Made by a program: the position numbers and the translations under genes. Below, in pieces: positions 43,346 through 55,260 of a stretch of DNA of 64,000 nucleotides. The DNA is from Piezodorus guildinii (Eukaryota > Arthropoda > Insecta > Hemiptera > Pentatomidae), in contig CM041293.1 in assembly GCA_023052935.1 (NCBI GenBank), positions 180,344,789 through 180,408,788 on the forward strand, given 5' to 3'. A model generated the notes under the pieces. It had not been told where the DNA came from, searched no databases, and worked only from the letters and a program-made list of their open reading frames with translations. The first letter of the stretch is position 1. Each line of letters opens with the position of its first letter.

Positions 43346-45285
43346 ATACAACATTAAATAAATTTAAGAAAATAGCTTGTTAGCTAATGATATGAAATTA
43401 GAAATATTGCCTAAAATTGTTATAATTAAATTGAAAATTAAATAGGTAACTGTGTGAAGGATTTGGCATTTGCTTCTTGACCCTTGCCTGCAAGCCATGA
43501 TGAAGAATCGTAATGTGGGTTATTAAATAATTTTTCGCTATTTTATATTATTTTTGACCGAACCATCCATCCTAGTCTTCATTATAATATTAAATCACAG
43601 AAACTAGATTCAATTTTTTTTTCATTTTCATAATCGTTATTATTAACCCAAAAGTAATACTAGACTCATGAATTTAAGGGAACATACAAAAAAATATTTT
43701 TTCTAACGCACACTTTTAGATTTCACTGCCTGTCTCTATTGTCCTGTAATTTTGCGATTCGGGAAAGTGTGTGTGTGTAACAGAATTTTTAAATTCTCTC
43801 AACTATTCTTGGAAAGCGGAAATTTATGTCGAACAGTGTAATTTCATTGAGTGTAAACATAAAAAAAAATTATAATTATTATAGAGACAACAAATACTGG
43901 TTATAAATGTACAAGCGGTGATTCCTTCTGTAGCGGATTCACGCGCTCGCTCACAGATAGCGCTAGCGGCGGCTACTTGGGACACCTGTCGTATATAAGA
44001 AGTCGCTATATTACATAACATTGTATATTGTAAAACATTGATACCATTGGAAATATTTTTATTCATGTAACTGTTTAATGAGAATAAATAAACCTTTCGA
44101 TGTAATGTGACCTATGGCCAAGACTCTAGCCTGGTAGAGAAGCTCTCACCATCAATTATTGCCATGGCGGGCTAACATTCCCAAGAGTCAGTTCAGCTGT
44201 CCTAATAACCTACCACCTTCTTCCAGGCGGTGTCTTCCTCGGTCAGAGTGTCTCTGCCTATGTAACTTAATTTGGTCTATCTTTATTTAACATCCTTCCT
44301 ATATCCCTCATAGGATGGGGTGCATTATTTCTACCACATGAGGCGATTTCCTACCTAGCCAGTCCGCTCTGCTAATTGGTAGGTGCGGGTTCGCCCCCTA
44401 CCTGGCAGAGTAACCTCTACCTGGTGCTGCGGTACGTGCTTCTACCACGGCGAGCACGATCTCCATCTTACTCTCTTCCTTGCATGAACACGCAATTGTC
44501 GATGCCTTCTGATACCCTTTTTTGTGCAATATAATAACCATACCTCGACACTACTATCCGTGATGACTTCCTTCCCTCTCCCATTTCCGATGTTCCTTCT
44601 TTCATTTCTTCCGACTCCTACTCTTTGTGACAATACTGTGACAATCTTCTACGATGACGTGCGAATCGCGAATATGCGATAAATACATTTTGAGAAAAAA
44701 CTATCCACAACGTAAACGACTCTATTAACTCTCTGTCCCACAATGCCCTCTGCCCAGCAGTCACATAACATCTGATATCAAATTCATAAGACAAATGCCT
44801 GTAGCACTTGTATATAATGAATCCAAATTAAAACAAATAAACATACAAAATAATTGGCAAATTGTGAAATATAAATATATGACTTTTTAAATTCTTAATA
44901 ACTATAAAACTTTTCTTTAGTCTAAATCAGGACTCTTTTAATTTTTTTTATTTCTTTTTTATTAGTGACTGACTTAAGCAATACCTTCGTACCCTAAATG
45001 ACCCAGCATTATATCATTTAAAGCTGGCATCCATTAAAGGGGATCGGCATCCATTATATAGTGGCCCCCCGGATGATACAATAGCCCTGTTTTATCGTAA
45101 TGAGTATGGATGGGTTAACAACCTTATCTGCTACACTTCGCCTGCTTATTACAGGCTTAATGTGATCTCGGAACTCGGCGCTGTAGTATCTGGCTTTCGT
45201 TTAACAGCTGATTTGAATAAATTAAATTGAATAACAATGCATTATAAAAAAATATTGTAAATTTAAATTCTATTGCCTAGGTCAT
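43346..45285. other. No recognised gene; LTR-like signals at 43800-44110
   Basis: The ~300 bp around 43930-44100 contain TATATAAG (43992) followed about 100 bp later by AATAAATAAA (44083), a spacing that would suit an LTR or promoter-plus-polyadenylation unit. No matching second copy is visible. 44110-44640 is GC-richer without a domain I recognise. 44700-45285 is AT-rich. Confidence 0.3.
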
Positions 45286-45290
45286 TTACT

Positions 45291-45350
45291 TTACATTCAC
45301 TTATCTATATATGAAATATATAGTAAACGGTAATACACGTATTAGGCTAT
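45291..45350 (+). repeat. Collapsed family H remnant
   Basis: The family H palindrome half (TTCACTTATCTATATATG) is joined directly to ACGGTAATACACGTATTAGG, skipping about 40 bp of the consensus. Confidence 0.5.
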
Positions 45351-46284
45351 CATATTTAAATATTGATACCCCAGAAAGCTCCTTGTCTTACAGGGTCAGC
45401 ATAAAAAAAGTAAGATATGTCAGTTGGTTAAGAATTAGCAGCGAAGAGAACATTAAACTTTATTTGGAATATAAAATATTATTACTTACAGCAACTCTGC
45501 AATAACTGTGGCCGATTTATATCCAACAGTTTGTATCATATATTTCTCAACTGAACACAATTTAATATATATAGAGAGAAATTTCTGAGAGAGTATATAA
45601 CAAGTGCTTGTGACCAACGAAACATAGAAACCATTCTTAATATTGATAACGTTGATAAATTAAATAAACTTTATTATATATCTCAATGTATATATGAATG
45701 AATGAATGAATGAATAAAGCCAAGGATAACATTTAAAAAATTATAATATTAACTTTTAGTTCTAAAATAATTTCTAACATAATCTAATATAATTTCTAAT
45801 ATAATATAATAAAAAGTTCTCATATAATTGGAAAAAAAAATATAATGATATGTGAAAAATAATAATAATGCATATACTTGTTAAATTAAAAAAAAAAATA
45901 ACTATATAATTAATGTTCCTTAGTTGCTTAAGATATTTACAATATGTTATCCCTACAGAATGTGTATATAATTCTTGTTAAATTAAAAAAAAAATAGTAA
46001 TTAATTTTTATTTTATTTTTATTGTCATATTATTTTGTTCACTTTTTGTCATTGTCACAATTATTGTTTCTATTCATATCATTAATTATAATTTTTTATT
46101 GATTTGTTATTTATTTGATTATTTAATTAATATTTCATTAGATGTACCAGACTGTTAAAGAATTGTATGAAGTTTATTAATTATTGGTTGTGTATTTGTA
46201 CAAGAATATTTCTTTGACAAATAAATTCATTATCTATCTATCTACACGTATTAGGGTTAGTTATTGTCAATAAACTACAAAAAA
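45351..46284. other. AT-rich; (GAAT)n and a LINE-like 3' tail
   Basis: (GAAT)n at 45694-45715. 46140-46235 ends TTTGACAAATAAATTCATT followed by (ATCT)n, a form typical of CR1/L2-type LINE tails, but no RT sequence remains upstream. Confidence 0.4.
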
Positions 46285-46582
46285 AGCTTCAGTGCGGGAT
46301 CACTTGTAGCTGGGTGGCTAGCGTAACAGTCTCCTATGCCAAAGGTCACGGGTTGAAACCCGCAGGTGGTCCTAGGATTTTTTAATGGGAGTATAAAGTC
46401 CTTAGTTATGCCGTCCTTCGGAGGGGACATTAAAAGGTGGTCCCGAGCCTGTGCGATGTCAGGTACAAGTTAAAAATCCTTATCCTAATAAAAAATGGAT
46501 AGGCAAAATTTAGGACTCCCACTGTAGCATCGTCCGATTAGCCATAGTAGCATAAAGTGACGTTGAACAAACAGCTTCAGCG
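46285..46582 (+). mobile_element. tRNA-derived SINE, plus strand
   Basis: 46295-46572, with A box TAGCTGGGTGG (46307-46317), B box GGTTGAAACCC (46351-46361), the shared body (GTCCTTAGTTATGCCGTCC) and tail AAAGTGACGTTGAACAAAC. Target duplications AGCTTCAGTG and AGCTTCAGCG (46285-46294, 46573-46582) differ at one base. Confidence 0.85.
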
Positions 46583-46714
46583 TGAGCAAATAGCTGACTC
46601 CTCTTCTCTGACCTATAGTTTGCAGTGTTAGCCCAGTGAAAATTACTTGATTGTATCGTTTGCCAAATATAAGTATTTTTTTTTTTAATTTACGGGAGAT
46701 GATAATTTAATTGG

Positions 46715-46947
46715 CGGGAAAAACTCCACTCCCACTCTAATCCATTAGTTTTAATCCTTGCTTCCTCTTCAATTCCTGATAATCCTCCAAGTAGAAGATG
46801 GCCTCGAGACCTTCTTGTTTAGACTCACTACCAAATGGACAGTTTCTCTTTATGTTTATTTCATGTGTTATAACATTTCAGCATGTTTACTTAATGTATT
46901 TTTTGAACAGTAGTAAATTTCAATAAAAATACACTAAAAAAAAAAAA
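46715..46947 (+). mobile_element. J2-group LINE 3' end with poly-A tail
   Basis: Plus-strand fragment from CACTCCCACTCTAATCCATT through the 3' UTR (TAACATTTCAGCATGTTTAC) to AATAAAAATACACT and an A tail (46935-46947). It is the opposite orientation to the other J2 copies. Confidence 0.72.
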
Positions 46948-47653
46948 AGAAGAAAGGTTAACGGTTAGCAAACGGAAAGCAGGTGTGTACAAAGATATGG
47001 TTTGACCTTAGTTTAAGGCAGATTAATCGGTACAAGTGAGTACACACTGAGAGAGGTAAAGACCTGATATAATCGATTAATCGCAGAAGACAAACTCGAC
47101 CTAAGTTTCGATTGCTACGAGGAGACAATGCGGGCCCTGATTAGACTCTCGCCAAGTTGGGAGCTTCTCTAACTGTTCCCGATAACCGCTGTGAGCTTCA
47201 AAATAGACCAATACACAACACAACAGCACTCTAACCCAAATTAATTAATAGATATAAATCAACATGTAAATTAATATTAAATATTACGCTAAGCTAAACG
47301 CGTTATTCCGTGCAGATTCATCCAAACAATTTTATGTTTTCAGATTTTCATGAAATTCGGCCCGATGCATACTTTTATGAAGTTAGGATGTTATACAAAT
47401 TTAGTATTTTACCTTAAGTAGTTTTCAATTTAGAGCCACACGAACTTTAGAGAATTCATAACCTCGGCGCTCCCAGAGAAGCTGTCATACTAAAAGAAAT
47501 AAAATTGTAATATCGTTATTTTTTAATCATGAACTGCATGACAAATTCAGATTATATGAAGGAAACTATGGTTATTACTGGAGTAAATAAATAATTACTC
47601 TATGATACTCCAATAACTATAAAAAAATATCATTTAATAAAATATAAAAACTG
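46948..47653. other. No recognised gene
   Basis: Unassigned; some balanced-composition sequence at 46960-47230. Confidence 0.4.
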
Positions 47654-48763
47654 TAAAGCAAAACGAAACATCATCATGATTAACATCATTGAATCATTGA
47701 ATTAACATCATGATTGAACAGGGGATACCTAAAAAGTTAGTAAACCTAGTAGAGATGTGTTTGTCGGAAACATTTCATAAAGTTAGAATCTGTCATAATT
47801 ACTCCAAGAGATTTGAGGTGCGATCAGGTTTGAAACAGGGTGACACCCTTTCACCTGTTTTGTTTAATATAGCCTTAGAATATGTTATAGAAAAGGTGAT
47901 GTGTACCGAGAAAGGCTTAAATATGGGTGACAAGATTCCGGTTTTGGGGTATGCCGCTGCTTTGGTTCTACTAGGTGAAGACACGGAAACTATACAACTA
48001 AATACAAGTGTGTTAATAAAAACCGGTAAACAAATAGGTCCCGAAATAAACACCGATAAGACGAAATATATGATTAGTTGCAGAAATGGTGGCGATCTTG
48101 ATGATATTAATATTTCAGGTCATACTTTTGAACACGTAGAGGAATTCAAGTATTAAGGTTCAATGATAACAAGAAAAAATGAATTCCAGGAAGAAATAAA
48201 GTCCCGGTTAAAGGTGGGAAATGCGTGTTATTATTCAGTTGCTAAATTACTTAGCTCGCGGCTTCTGTCTAAAAACTTAAAGGTTAGAATTTATAAAACT
48301 ATTATTCTTCCAACGGTTCTTTACCGATGCGAAAAGTGGCCGCTTACTTTGAAGGATGAACAACGGCTTAAGGTTTTCGAGAATAAGGTACTGCGTAAAA
48401 TATTTAGTCCAAAGAGAGATGAGGCCACTGGGGAGTTTAGAAGGTTGCACTACGCGGATTTGTGGAGTTTGTACCCCGTGAATATAATTGAGTTGATAGC
48501 ATCGCGGAGACACAAATGGGCGCATAAAGTTGTTGGGCTTAGTGAGGAACGGATTCCGAGAAAGTTGGTATTCGCTGAACCGACTGGTAGGCGTCCGAAA
48601 GGTAGGCCGAAGCGTCGATGGGAGGATTGCATTAGGGCTGATCTCGGGGGCTTGGGCTTGACCGGTGAACATTGGACGAGTCTGTGCAGGCGAAAATTTG
48701 TGGTATCGGCATCGAACCTTCGGGTTCGGTAAGCCTATTATTATTATTATAAAGCAAAACGAA
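47654..48763 (+). mobile_element. RTE-type LINE, 5' truncated, with 14-bp target duplication
   Basis: 47668-48749 is flanked by TAAAGCAAAACGAA (47654-47667, 48750-48763). It ends in (TTA)n rather than poly-A. It carries the C-terminal third of the RT described separately. Confidence 0.85.
47710..48732 (+). pseudogene. RTE-type reverse transcriptase, C-terminal part, active site lost
   Basis: One frame of 341 codons with a single stop at 48154-48156. It starts in the RT palm (VRSGLKQGDTLSPVLFNIAL). The expected YADD reads YAAA (near 47955), so the two catalytic aspartates are gone. Downstream are LPTVLYRCEKWPLTLKDEQR, KVLRKIFSPKRDEATGEFRR and RPKGRPKRRWEDC, as in the copy at 36.6 kb. The endonuclease and RT fingers are absent through 5' truncation. 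The protein cannot polymerise. Confidence 0.85.
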
Positions 48764-48869
48764 TGGTTAAAAAAAAAATTATGAACAAAAGGCGGTGCGT
48801 TTATTGAAAAAAAAAATTCTAATGCGCACAATGATATTAGCTACCAGCAGCAATAATAAAAGTGATTTA

Positions 48870-49768
48870 TTGGGTTGATGCAAAATTAATGCAGGTTTTT
48901 AGTAGGTATTGTAAATACGCCATATCTTCACTTTAACCATATATATTTAATCAAAATAATTTCCATCTGAATCAATGCACTTTTGCCAACGTTCAACAAG
49001 CTTTCTTATTCCACCAGAAAAAAAATCCGAATCCCTGGACTCAATGAAATCACGAAAAGAATTTTCAATGTCGTCCTGGTTTTGAAAATTTTTCTCCCTC
49101 AAAAAGTTGTCCAGATGCCTGAAAAAGTGGAAGTCTGTAGGAGAGAGATCAGGTGAATAAGGCGGATGTTGGAGAACTTCGTAGCCCAACTCGTGCAGTC
49201 GTCGAAGCGTTGGTTGTGCAACGTGTGGTCTGGCGTTATCGTGGAGCAGGATCGGCCCCTTCCGATTCATCAATGCTGGGCAAAGACGTTGCAATTTTTG
49301 AGTTCCGAGTTCCGCCGCCATTTCTCGTGTGGTTTTGGTTGGGTCTTCTTCCACTTTTGACCTCAGCTGGTCGTTGTCCAGAGCAAGATGACGGCCCCGA
49401 CCTTCCTTGTCTTCGAGGTCGAAATCTCCTCTGCGAAACTTGTGGAACCAACGCTGCACCGTGCACTCATTAATAGCCCCCTGACCCCACACTTTATTAA
49501 TATTACGAGCCGTTTGCGCAGCGCTGCGCCCTAATTTAAATTCGTAAAAATAAATTTGACGAAAATCGCACTTTGACATTTTCGATTCAAGACCTTTGAA
49601 CACACTGAACAAAACGATTTTACTAAACAAATTCATGGTGAAAGAGAGGGTATTAGATAAGGTTTGTTTTGGTATAATAATGATCAATGTTAGGATTAGC
49701 TTTGTTTACACAATTGGAATTAAGATATTGCAATAGAGGAAACCTGCATTAATTTTGCATCAACCCAA
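48870..49768 (-). mobile_element. Mariner (mar-2 lineage), short form with perfect TIRs
   Basis: 899 bp with perfect 29-bp terminal inverted repeats (starting TTGGGTTGATGCAAAATTAA) and TA on both sides (48868-48869, 49769-49770). It holds one uninterrupted transposase ORF. A full mariner is about 1.3 kb, so roughly 0.4 kb is missing internally. Perfect TIRs suggest recent mobilisation, presumably by an intact relative elsewhere. Confidence 0.92.
48947..49579 (-). CDS. Mariner transposase lacking the first catalytic aspartate
   Basis: Start chosen at 49579 (MSKCDFRQIYFYEFKLG), where mariner proteins usually begin; the frame is open back to 49687. About 210 residues against a usual ~345. The DNA-binding part is preserved: LGRSAAQTARNINKVWG, then WFHKFRRGDFDLED, and REMAAELG. 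The sequence then passes in frame to ILLHDNARPH (second aspartate) and YSPDLSPTDFHFF (third aspartate). The spacing between these two is 34 residues, as in DD34D mariners. The stretch that carries the first aspartate, and the linker between the domains, is deleted. It should still bind the terminal repeats but not cut them, so it might act as a competitor of active transposase; that is inference. Confidence 0.85.
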   Translation of the reverse strand: MSKCDFRQIYFYEFKLGRSAAQTARNINKVWGQGAINECTVQRWFHKFRRGDFDLEDKEGRGRHLALDNDQLRSKVEEDPTKTTREMAAELGTQKLQRLCPALMNRKGPILLHDNARPHVAQPTLRRLHELGYEVLQHPPYSPDLSPTDFHFFRHLDNFLREKNFQNQDDIENSFRDFIESRDSDFFSGGIRKLVERWQKCIDSDGNYFD

Positions 49769-49770
49769 TA

Positions 49771-50769
49771 TATCTTACCTGCTTAATATAAAGAAAAATA
49801 TTTGTTTTAAATGAACAAAAAATTTACTTAAACTATGATTATTTAAGCAAATAAATAATATGAGCCAAATAGCATTATTTAAGCAAAACAATTAATTTTT
49901 CCAGTATTTATGATCATACTGGCTACAATATATAATAATAACAATTATGAGATTTTGCTTGGTTAATACTCTAAAAAATATATATATATATATATTTCTA
50001 CCTTGTAGGTAAATGTAACGTAAAATATGATGTAGCATTAAAAGTTAGATACAATACTCATAAGCTGGAGGCTCAATGTTGTTTTAGCTTCACCACCTCC
50101 TTGCACGGCCGTTGGGCTTGAGATAAATTTTTAATCTACAAAAGCGAAGCACCTTAATGGGCTATAGATGTAATATATTCTGCTGAATAAATTCAAGAAG
50201 TTTGTAATTACCGATTCATTATTTTTGACGAGAACACTTTTACCACTTCAGTTCCAACACATACATCCAATCCCACACAATTGTTTCTCTGGATTAAAAG
50301 TACGAATGAAGCCTATTTTAAGGAAAAGTTTGATGAAAAAATGAAAGTTTCAAAAGGTAATTTTGCCTGACCATTGGGGTGGGGGGGGGGAGAACTTGCT
50401 TCATTTTTATTTATTACTTTAATTTTTTTTTCTTCTAAAGATAAAACTTTATTTTTTATTAGTTTTCTCAAAATTTCTCTTACATACACCTCATGAAAAA
50501 GTTATGAAACCTGTTTGAACCTAATAACTTTTTTAAAAGTAAAATTAATAAAATGTAAAGAGTTACAGAGTGCACTTTATTTAATATAAAGTTTTTTCTT
50601 ATATTATACCTTTTTTTTCCCTCCTAATCCGGAAACTTCTTTCATTTAAGTCAAACTGCTGAATTAATCTTCCTTGAAAGCGTTTGATGAAATTTAATTG
50701 AATTGAATAATTAATTTAATATTATACGTTTAAGAACATCTGATTTAGTACAATTTGTTTTTTTTAATT
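49771..50769. other. No recognised gene; G run at 50376-50390
   Basis: AT-rich, with GGGGTGGGGGGGGGG at 50376-50390. No ORF or repeat match. Confidence 0.4.
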
Positions 50770-51172
50770 AAAAAGAATTGTGTGCACAACACACGACCTT
50801 CACTTACCCTTCTTGTTAAATAAATTAAAAAAATTTTAAATACAGAGATGAAAAAAAATTAAGGAATAATTACATTGAGTTTCGATTGAAACATGTGTTT
50901 TATTGAATAATCTATATTATTATTATCTAAAACAATCGCTTAGTTTATCGGCTTTTCATCACTCACCATTACCTTCTGAAATATTAATTATAAGATAATA
51001 TTCTATCCAAAATATTTAACTTTTAAGCGATATATTATACATCTATGTTACTGTTCTTGTCTTCAAACACACAAAATTTGCATAAAAAAATATGTTTCCT
51101 CTTTTCCCCTTTACTTACACATCGAATTCGTTGAACTTATATATTTACCTGTTCAATATACCTTAAAAAGAC
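50770..51172 (-). repeat. Family H, reversed, terminal 400 bp
   Basis: Starts at the terminus (GCACAACACACGACCTTCAC) and follows the reversed consensus to the block equivalent to ATATATTTACCTGTT. Confidence 0.72.
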
Positions 51173-51329
51173 AATGGAAGCAGGTAAAACCGAGTGTCAT
51201 AGACAGTTTCCAAATGAGCCATAGGTATATATACTAGACTTTTTTACAATTTCCTTAAATTATCTTCCAATTTTCATTTAAATAATTCAAATAAAATTTC
51301 TTGATTCCGAAACACATTTTTATAATTTT

Positions 51330-51600
51330 TTCGGAACACATCATCAATAATAACTGAGTTATCAGGGAATCACATCTGTTATAAGTTGTGGCTTGACCAT
51401 ATAATAAGATTAATTATTATTTCTCACGTTTAACGCAGGGATCTAGAAAATATATTCAATTTTTCTTTATCAACATTAATAAGCGAGTCTTGGGGGAGTC
51501 ACATCTCTTATAATTCGTGACTTCGATGTATAGATTATTTTTATTTAATTTTTTTTTTATCGAGCTTTGTTATTTTTCACAACTTTGTTTTATTTTACTA
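51330..51600. repeat. Diverged tandem duplication, period about 129 bp
   Basis: CACATCTGTTATAAGTTGTG at 51371 and CACATCTCTTATAATTCGTG at 51500 lie in similar surroundings (ATCAATAATAACTGAG / ATCAACATTAATAAGCGAG just before). Two units are seen. Confidence 0.55.
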
Positions 51601-51707
51601 TTTTTTTTTAAGGCTACAAATCCCAACTTTATTGTATTTTGTATTATTCTAAAAGGACTTGTCCCAAGATAAATAAAGAAATTATTATTATTATTATTAT
51701 TATTATA
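51601..51707 (+). mobile_element. LINE-like 3' tail with (ATT)n
   Basis: GGACTTGTCCCAAGATAAAT followed by AAAGAAATTATTATTATT. The CCCAAGATAAATAAAG-plus-triplet form is typical of CR1- or RTE-type LINE ends; nothing upstream identifies the element. Confidence 0.35.
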
Positions 51708-51871
51708 TAAAAAAATAACTTAGTTATTGAACTAAATAATTTTAATCGGCCACCATTTTAAAACTAATCTGCCGATATCAACGTCTAGGTGTTATCTTAG
51801 ATGCCCTAATATCTTTGTGCTAACTTAAAAAAAAAAAAAAAAATGGTCCAGAATATTCTGAGATCTAACAC

Positions 51872-51990
51872 CAGTGCTTGCTCAGGCTATGATCTATGCA
51901 GACGACATAGAACTGATTGTGGACTCTTCATACATCACTGAATGAATGGCACGAGGATTTCCGGCTAAAAGGGTTGAACATAAATACACA
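51872..51990 (+). pseudogene. Small RT active-site relic
   Basis: Plus-strand translation gives AQAMIYADDIELIVDSS, then a shift, then EWHEDFRLKGLNINTQ. These are the YADD active site and the following W...L...GL.IN block of an RTE-like reverse transcriptase. It then dissolves into (GAA)n and (GA)n repeats. Confidence 0.55.
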
Positions 51991-52034
51991 GTTGTTAAAG
52001 GAAGAAGAAGAAGAAGTTTCAGAAGAAGAAGTTG

Positions 52035-52884
<850 letters not shown>

Positions 52885-53276
52885 ATCTGGTGCGCGCAAC
52901 ACCCGTCTTTTACTTACCATCATAGTTAAAATCAATTTAAAAATTTAAATTTGTATTAAATAATCTATTATTTTACTATCTACAGTAATCTGTTCACGGC
53001 TACTTATCACTATCCATTACGTTGTAAGCTTTTCTGTATTTGATAATATTTCCTCAAAAATTATTAGCTTTCTAACGGTATATTATACACCTATATTACT
53101 GTTCATATGTTCAAAAAACACATCAATTTCATGCAAATATATGTTTGTTCTTTTTTACTTCAGTTTCTACCGAATTCATTCAATTTATTTCTTTACCCGT
53201 TCTTTATCAAAGATAACAAGATAATATGGCTGTTTATTCGAGTCAACAAAATAAAAGGTACTTTTGGTGAAGACAT
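52885..53276 (-). repeat. Family H, reversed, terminal 390 bp
   Basis: Begins ATCTGGTGCGCGCAACACC and runs to the ACAAAATAAAAGGTACTTTT block, where a mariner cuts it off. Confidence 0.75.
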
Positions 53277-53830
53277 TTTAAGTCTCTGTTGTTTTCTTCC
53301 GAATGTTTACATATATAAAGTTAACAGTTACTAATCCTTTACCTTTGTATTATAAACATTAGCTTCCCAATCAATTACCCACTTTTTAGTATACCTTCAA
53401 ATATGAACAAGGAAACACGCGATTTTCGAATAATATTTTTGTAATAGTTTAAACTGACCATTCGCCGTTGGTTTGCTAAGTTTTCAGCTGGGGACTTGGA
53501 ACACTTGCCCCGAGGAATACCTCCGTCCGTAATAGACAACGATTTCCTCAAACATACAGTAGGAGGAAACCCCTACCAAACAGTTAAAGGACTCTGCATG
53601 TGCATCTACCGTTTCCAGACATGAGCGGCAGCAAGACCCCATGTTTCAAAACATACCGTGCAAAAATTGAAAGAACTGGGCTATGAAGTTCTTCCGCACC
53701 CACCAAATTCTCCCGACTTGTTTTCAACAGATTACCACCTGTTCCGGAATTTAGACAACTTCGTCAAAGGAAAACTTTTTGAAAATGATGATCAAGTAAT
53801 TATCTTGTTTTTAAATCGTATTTCTACGAT
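53277..53830 (+). mobile_element. Mariner (mar-1) fragment with the same internal deletion as 41.2 kb
   Basis: It lacks the left terminal repeat but matches the 41182-42101 element from CTCTGTTGTTTTCTTCCGAA onward. It includes the join GCAGCAAGACCCCATGTTTC (53629-53648) between the N-terminal and third-aspartate regions (NSPDLFSTDYHLFRNL). A further deletion removes the last third, so TCAAGTA is joined to ATTATCTTG. Frameshifts disable the N-terminal part. Confidence 0.75.
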
Positions 53831-54348
53831 GAAACATTTCTCTGAAGCTTATTTACTACATTCCGTACATGTTACTCTAAAGAGCTTTGTTCTATGATAA
53901 TAAAACATTTATTTTTTTTTATGTTCATGTTTACCTACATGAGGCCCCCCAGCAATATGTACCTCGGGAAACTTCCCAGACACTAGGACAAAGGACAAAG
54001 GGCACTTCCCAGATCAGATGTGATGACCAGAGTGGAAGTCCAACAAGAAGGGTCAGTCAAGTTCTATCCCCAAGATGAGGTGAGTCTTATTTCAACAAGA
54101 GGAGAGTCGGGGTCCATCTACAAGAAGAAGAGACGCGCGTCGGATTTCTGAGAGCAGCTGGAGGATGATGCCGAGAAAGGGGACCTAAAACTGATTCCAC
54201 CTTCGCCAGTCGACTGCATGTTTAAAGTTATCTCGTTATTTGTAATATTGTATGGCAAGGTTAATTGTAATATGAACCTCAGTATTCTCAATCATAGGTC
54301 TGGAAATGATGTAAATAGAGTTTAAGTGTGAGAATCTATGTAATAGTT
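53831..54348. repeat. Unclassified repeat, partly shared with 3.7 kb
   Basis: 53930-54345 is purine-rich (GAAGAAGAGACGCGCGTCGG near 54123) and ends with a block shared with 3705-3762. It could be an LTR or UTR of a retroelement; no protein domain is recognised. Confidence 0.4.
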
Positions 54349-54349
54349 A

Positions 54350-54393
<44 letters not shown>
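54349..54393. repeat. (TA)n microsatellite
   Basis: About 20 TA units directly before the poly-T of a LINE. Confidence 0.9.
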
Positions 54394-54404
<11 letters not shown>

Positions 54405-55050
54405 CATATTTATTGATATTTACAACAAGTAAGTGTGATGGATATAGTAATCAAACATGAAATAAATGAAGAGATCCCATCGGCAGCACTCTAAAAATAT
54501 TTTAAACTGGGAGGTCTCGGGGCCATCTTCTTTTCAGACGCCTCGGAGGATTATCGGGAATCGAAGAGGATGATAGGCTAGAAACTAGTGGATTAGAGTG
54601 GAAATGGAGTTTTTCATGGAATGATTGATATCTGGTTCGGGCTAATTCAGTAACATATGGGATATTAAAGTCTTTATGGACGAGCTTATTCGTGACAAAG
54701 TAAGGAGCGTTAAGGATTTTGGATTGTAAGGATTGGATACGAGAAGAATTTGATGGTTTGGTAGAGCCCCATAGCTCTACTCCGTAAGTCTATATCGTTC
54801 TTATGATGGTCATATAAATAAGTCTTTTGTAATTAAGTAGAAGATTGGAGCGTTTGTCCCGTAAGTGTTGGAGTAGTCGAAAACATCGGGCAGATTCTTG
54901 TCTTTTCAGTCTTGTATGGGGGTTCCAAGTCAAACGTTTGTCAAGGTGGAATCCGAGGTATCGAATCTGTTCAACAGGGACTAGTGGGGTGTCATTAAAG
55001 GATACTGTGGGACAGGAAATCATTGGTTTACGGCGAAGGGAATAGTTATA
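54394..55050 (-). pseudogene. J2-group LINE 3' end
   Basis: Minus-strand fragment with 3' UTR TATTTATTGATATTTACAAC and RT C-terminal codons (55023-54790: PVEQIRYLGFHLDKRLTWNP and RLKRQESARCFRLLQHL). It has stops and lacks everything upstream of the RT thumb. Confidence 0.78.
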
Positions 55051-55109
55051 TTTAATAATAATTGCTCTAATTTAAATCTGTTGGTAATTTAATGTTCCTC
55101 TGAATTCCA

Positions 55110-55260
55110 CCTACAGTGATTGGTAAACACGAAACCTTTGGAAAGCAAATCCAATTGTTTCATTAAATAGAGTTTATGTATTGATTAAATTTATCAATTG
55201 GTCTAGGTTTTGAAGCTACCGCTGCCATAGAAAAGCGGCCGGACAAAAACATAGCATTTA
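55110..55260 (+). repeat. Unclassified interspersed repeat R, copy 3
   Basis: GGTAAACACGAAACCTTTGG, AAATCCAATTG and AAAAACATAGCA, in the order of the copies at 3.5 and 29.2 kb. Confidence 0.55.

Noticed and set aside
45600..45660. Possible sixth hammerhead-like site (CCAACGAAACATAG)
   Set aside because: The GAAAC word is present, but there is no paired stem before it.
49153..49473. 106-codon plus-strand ORF inside the mariner
   Set aside because: Antisense to the mariner transposase ORF, which has clear family motifs.
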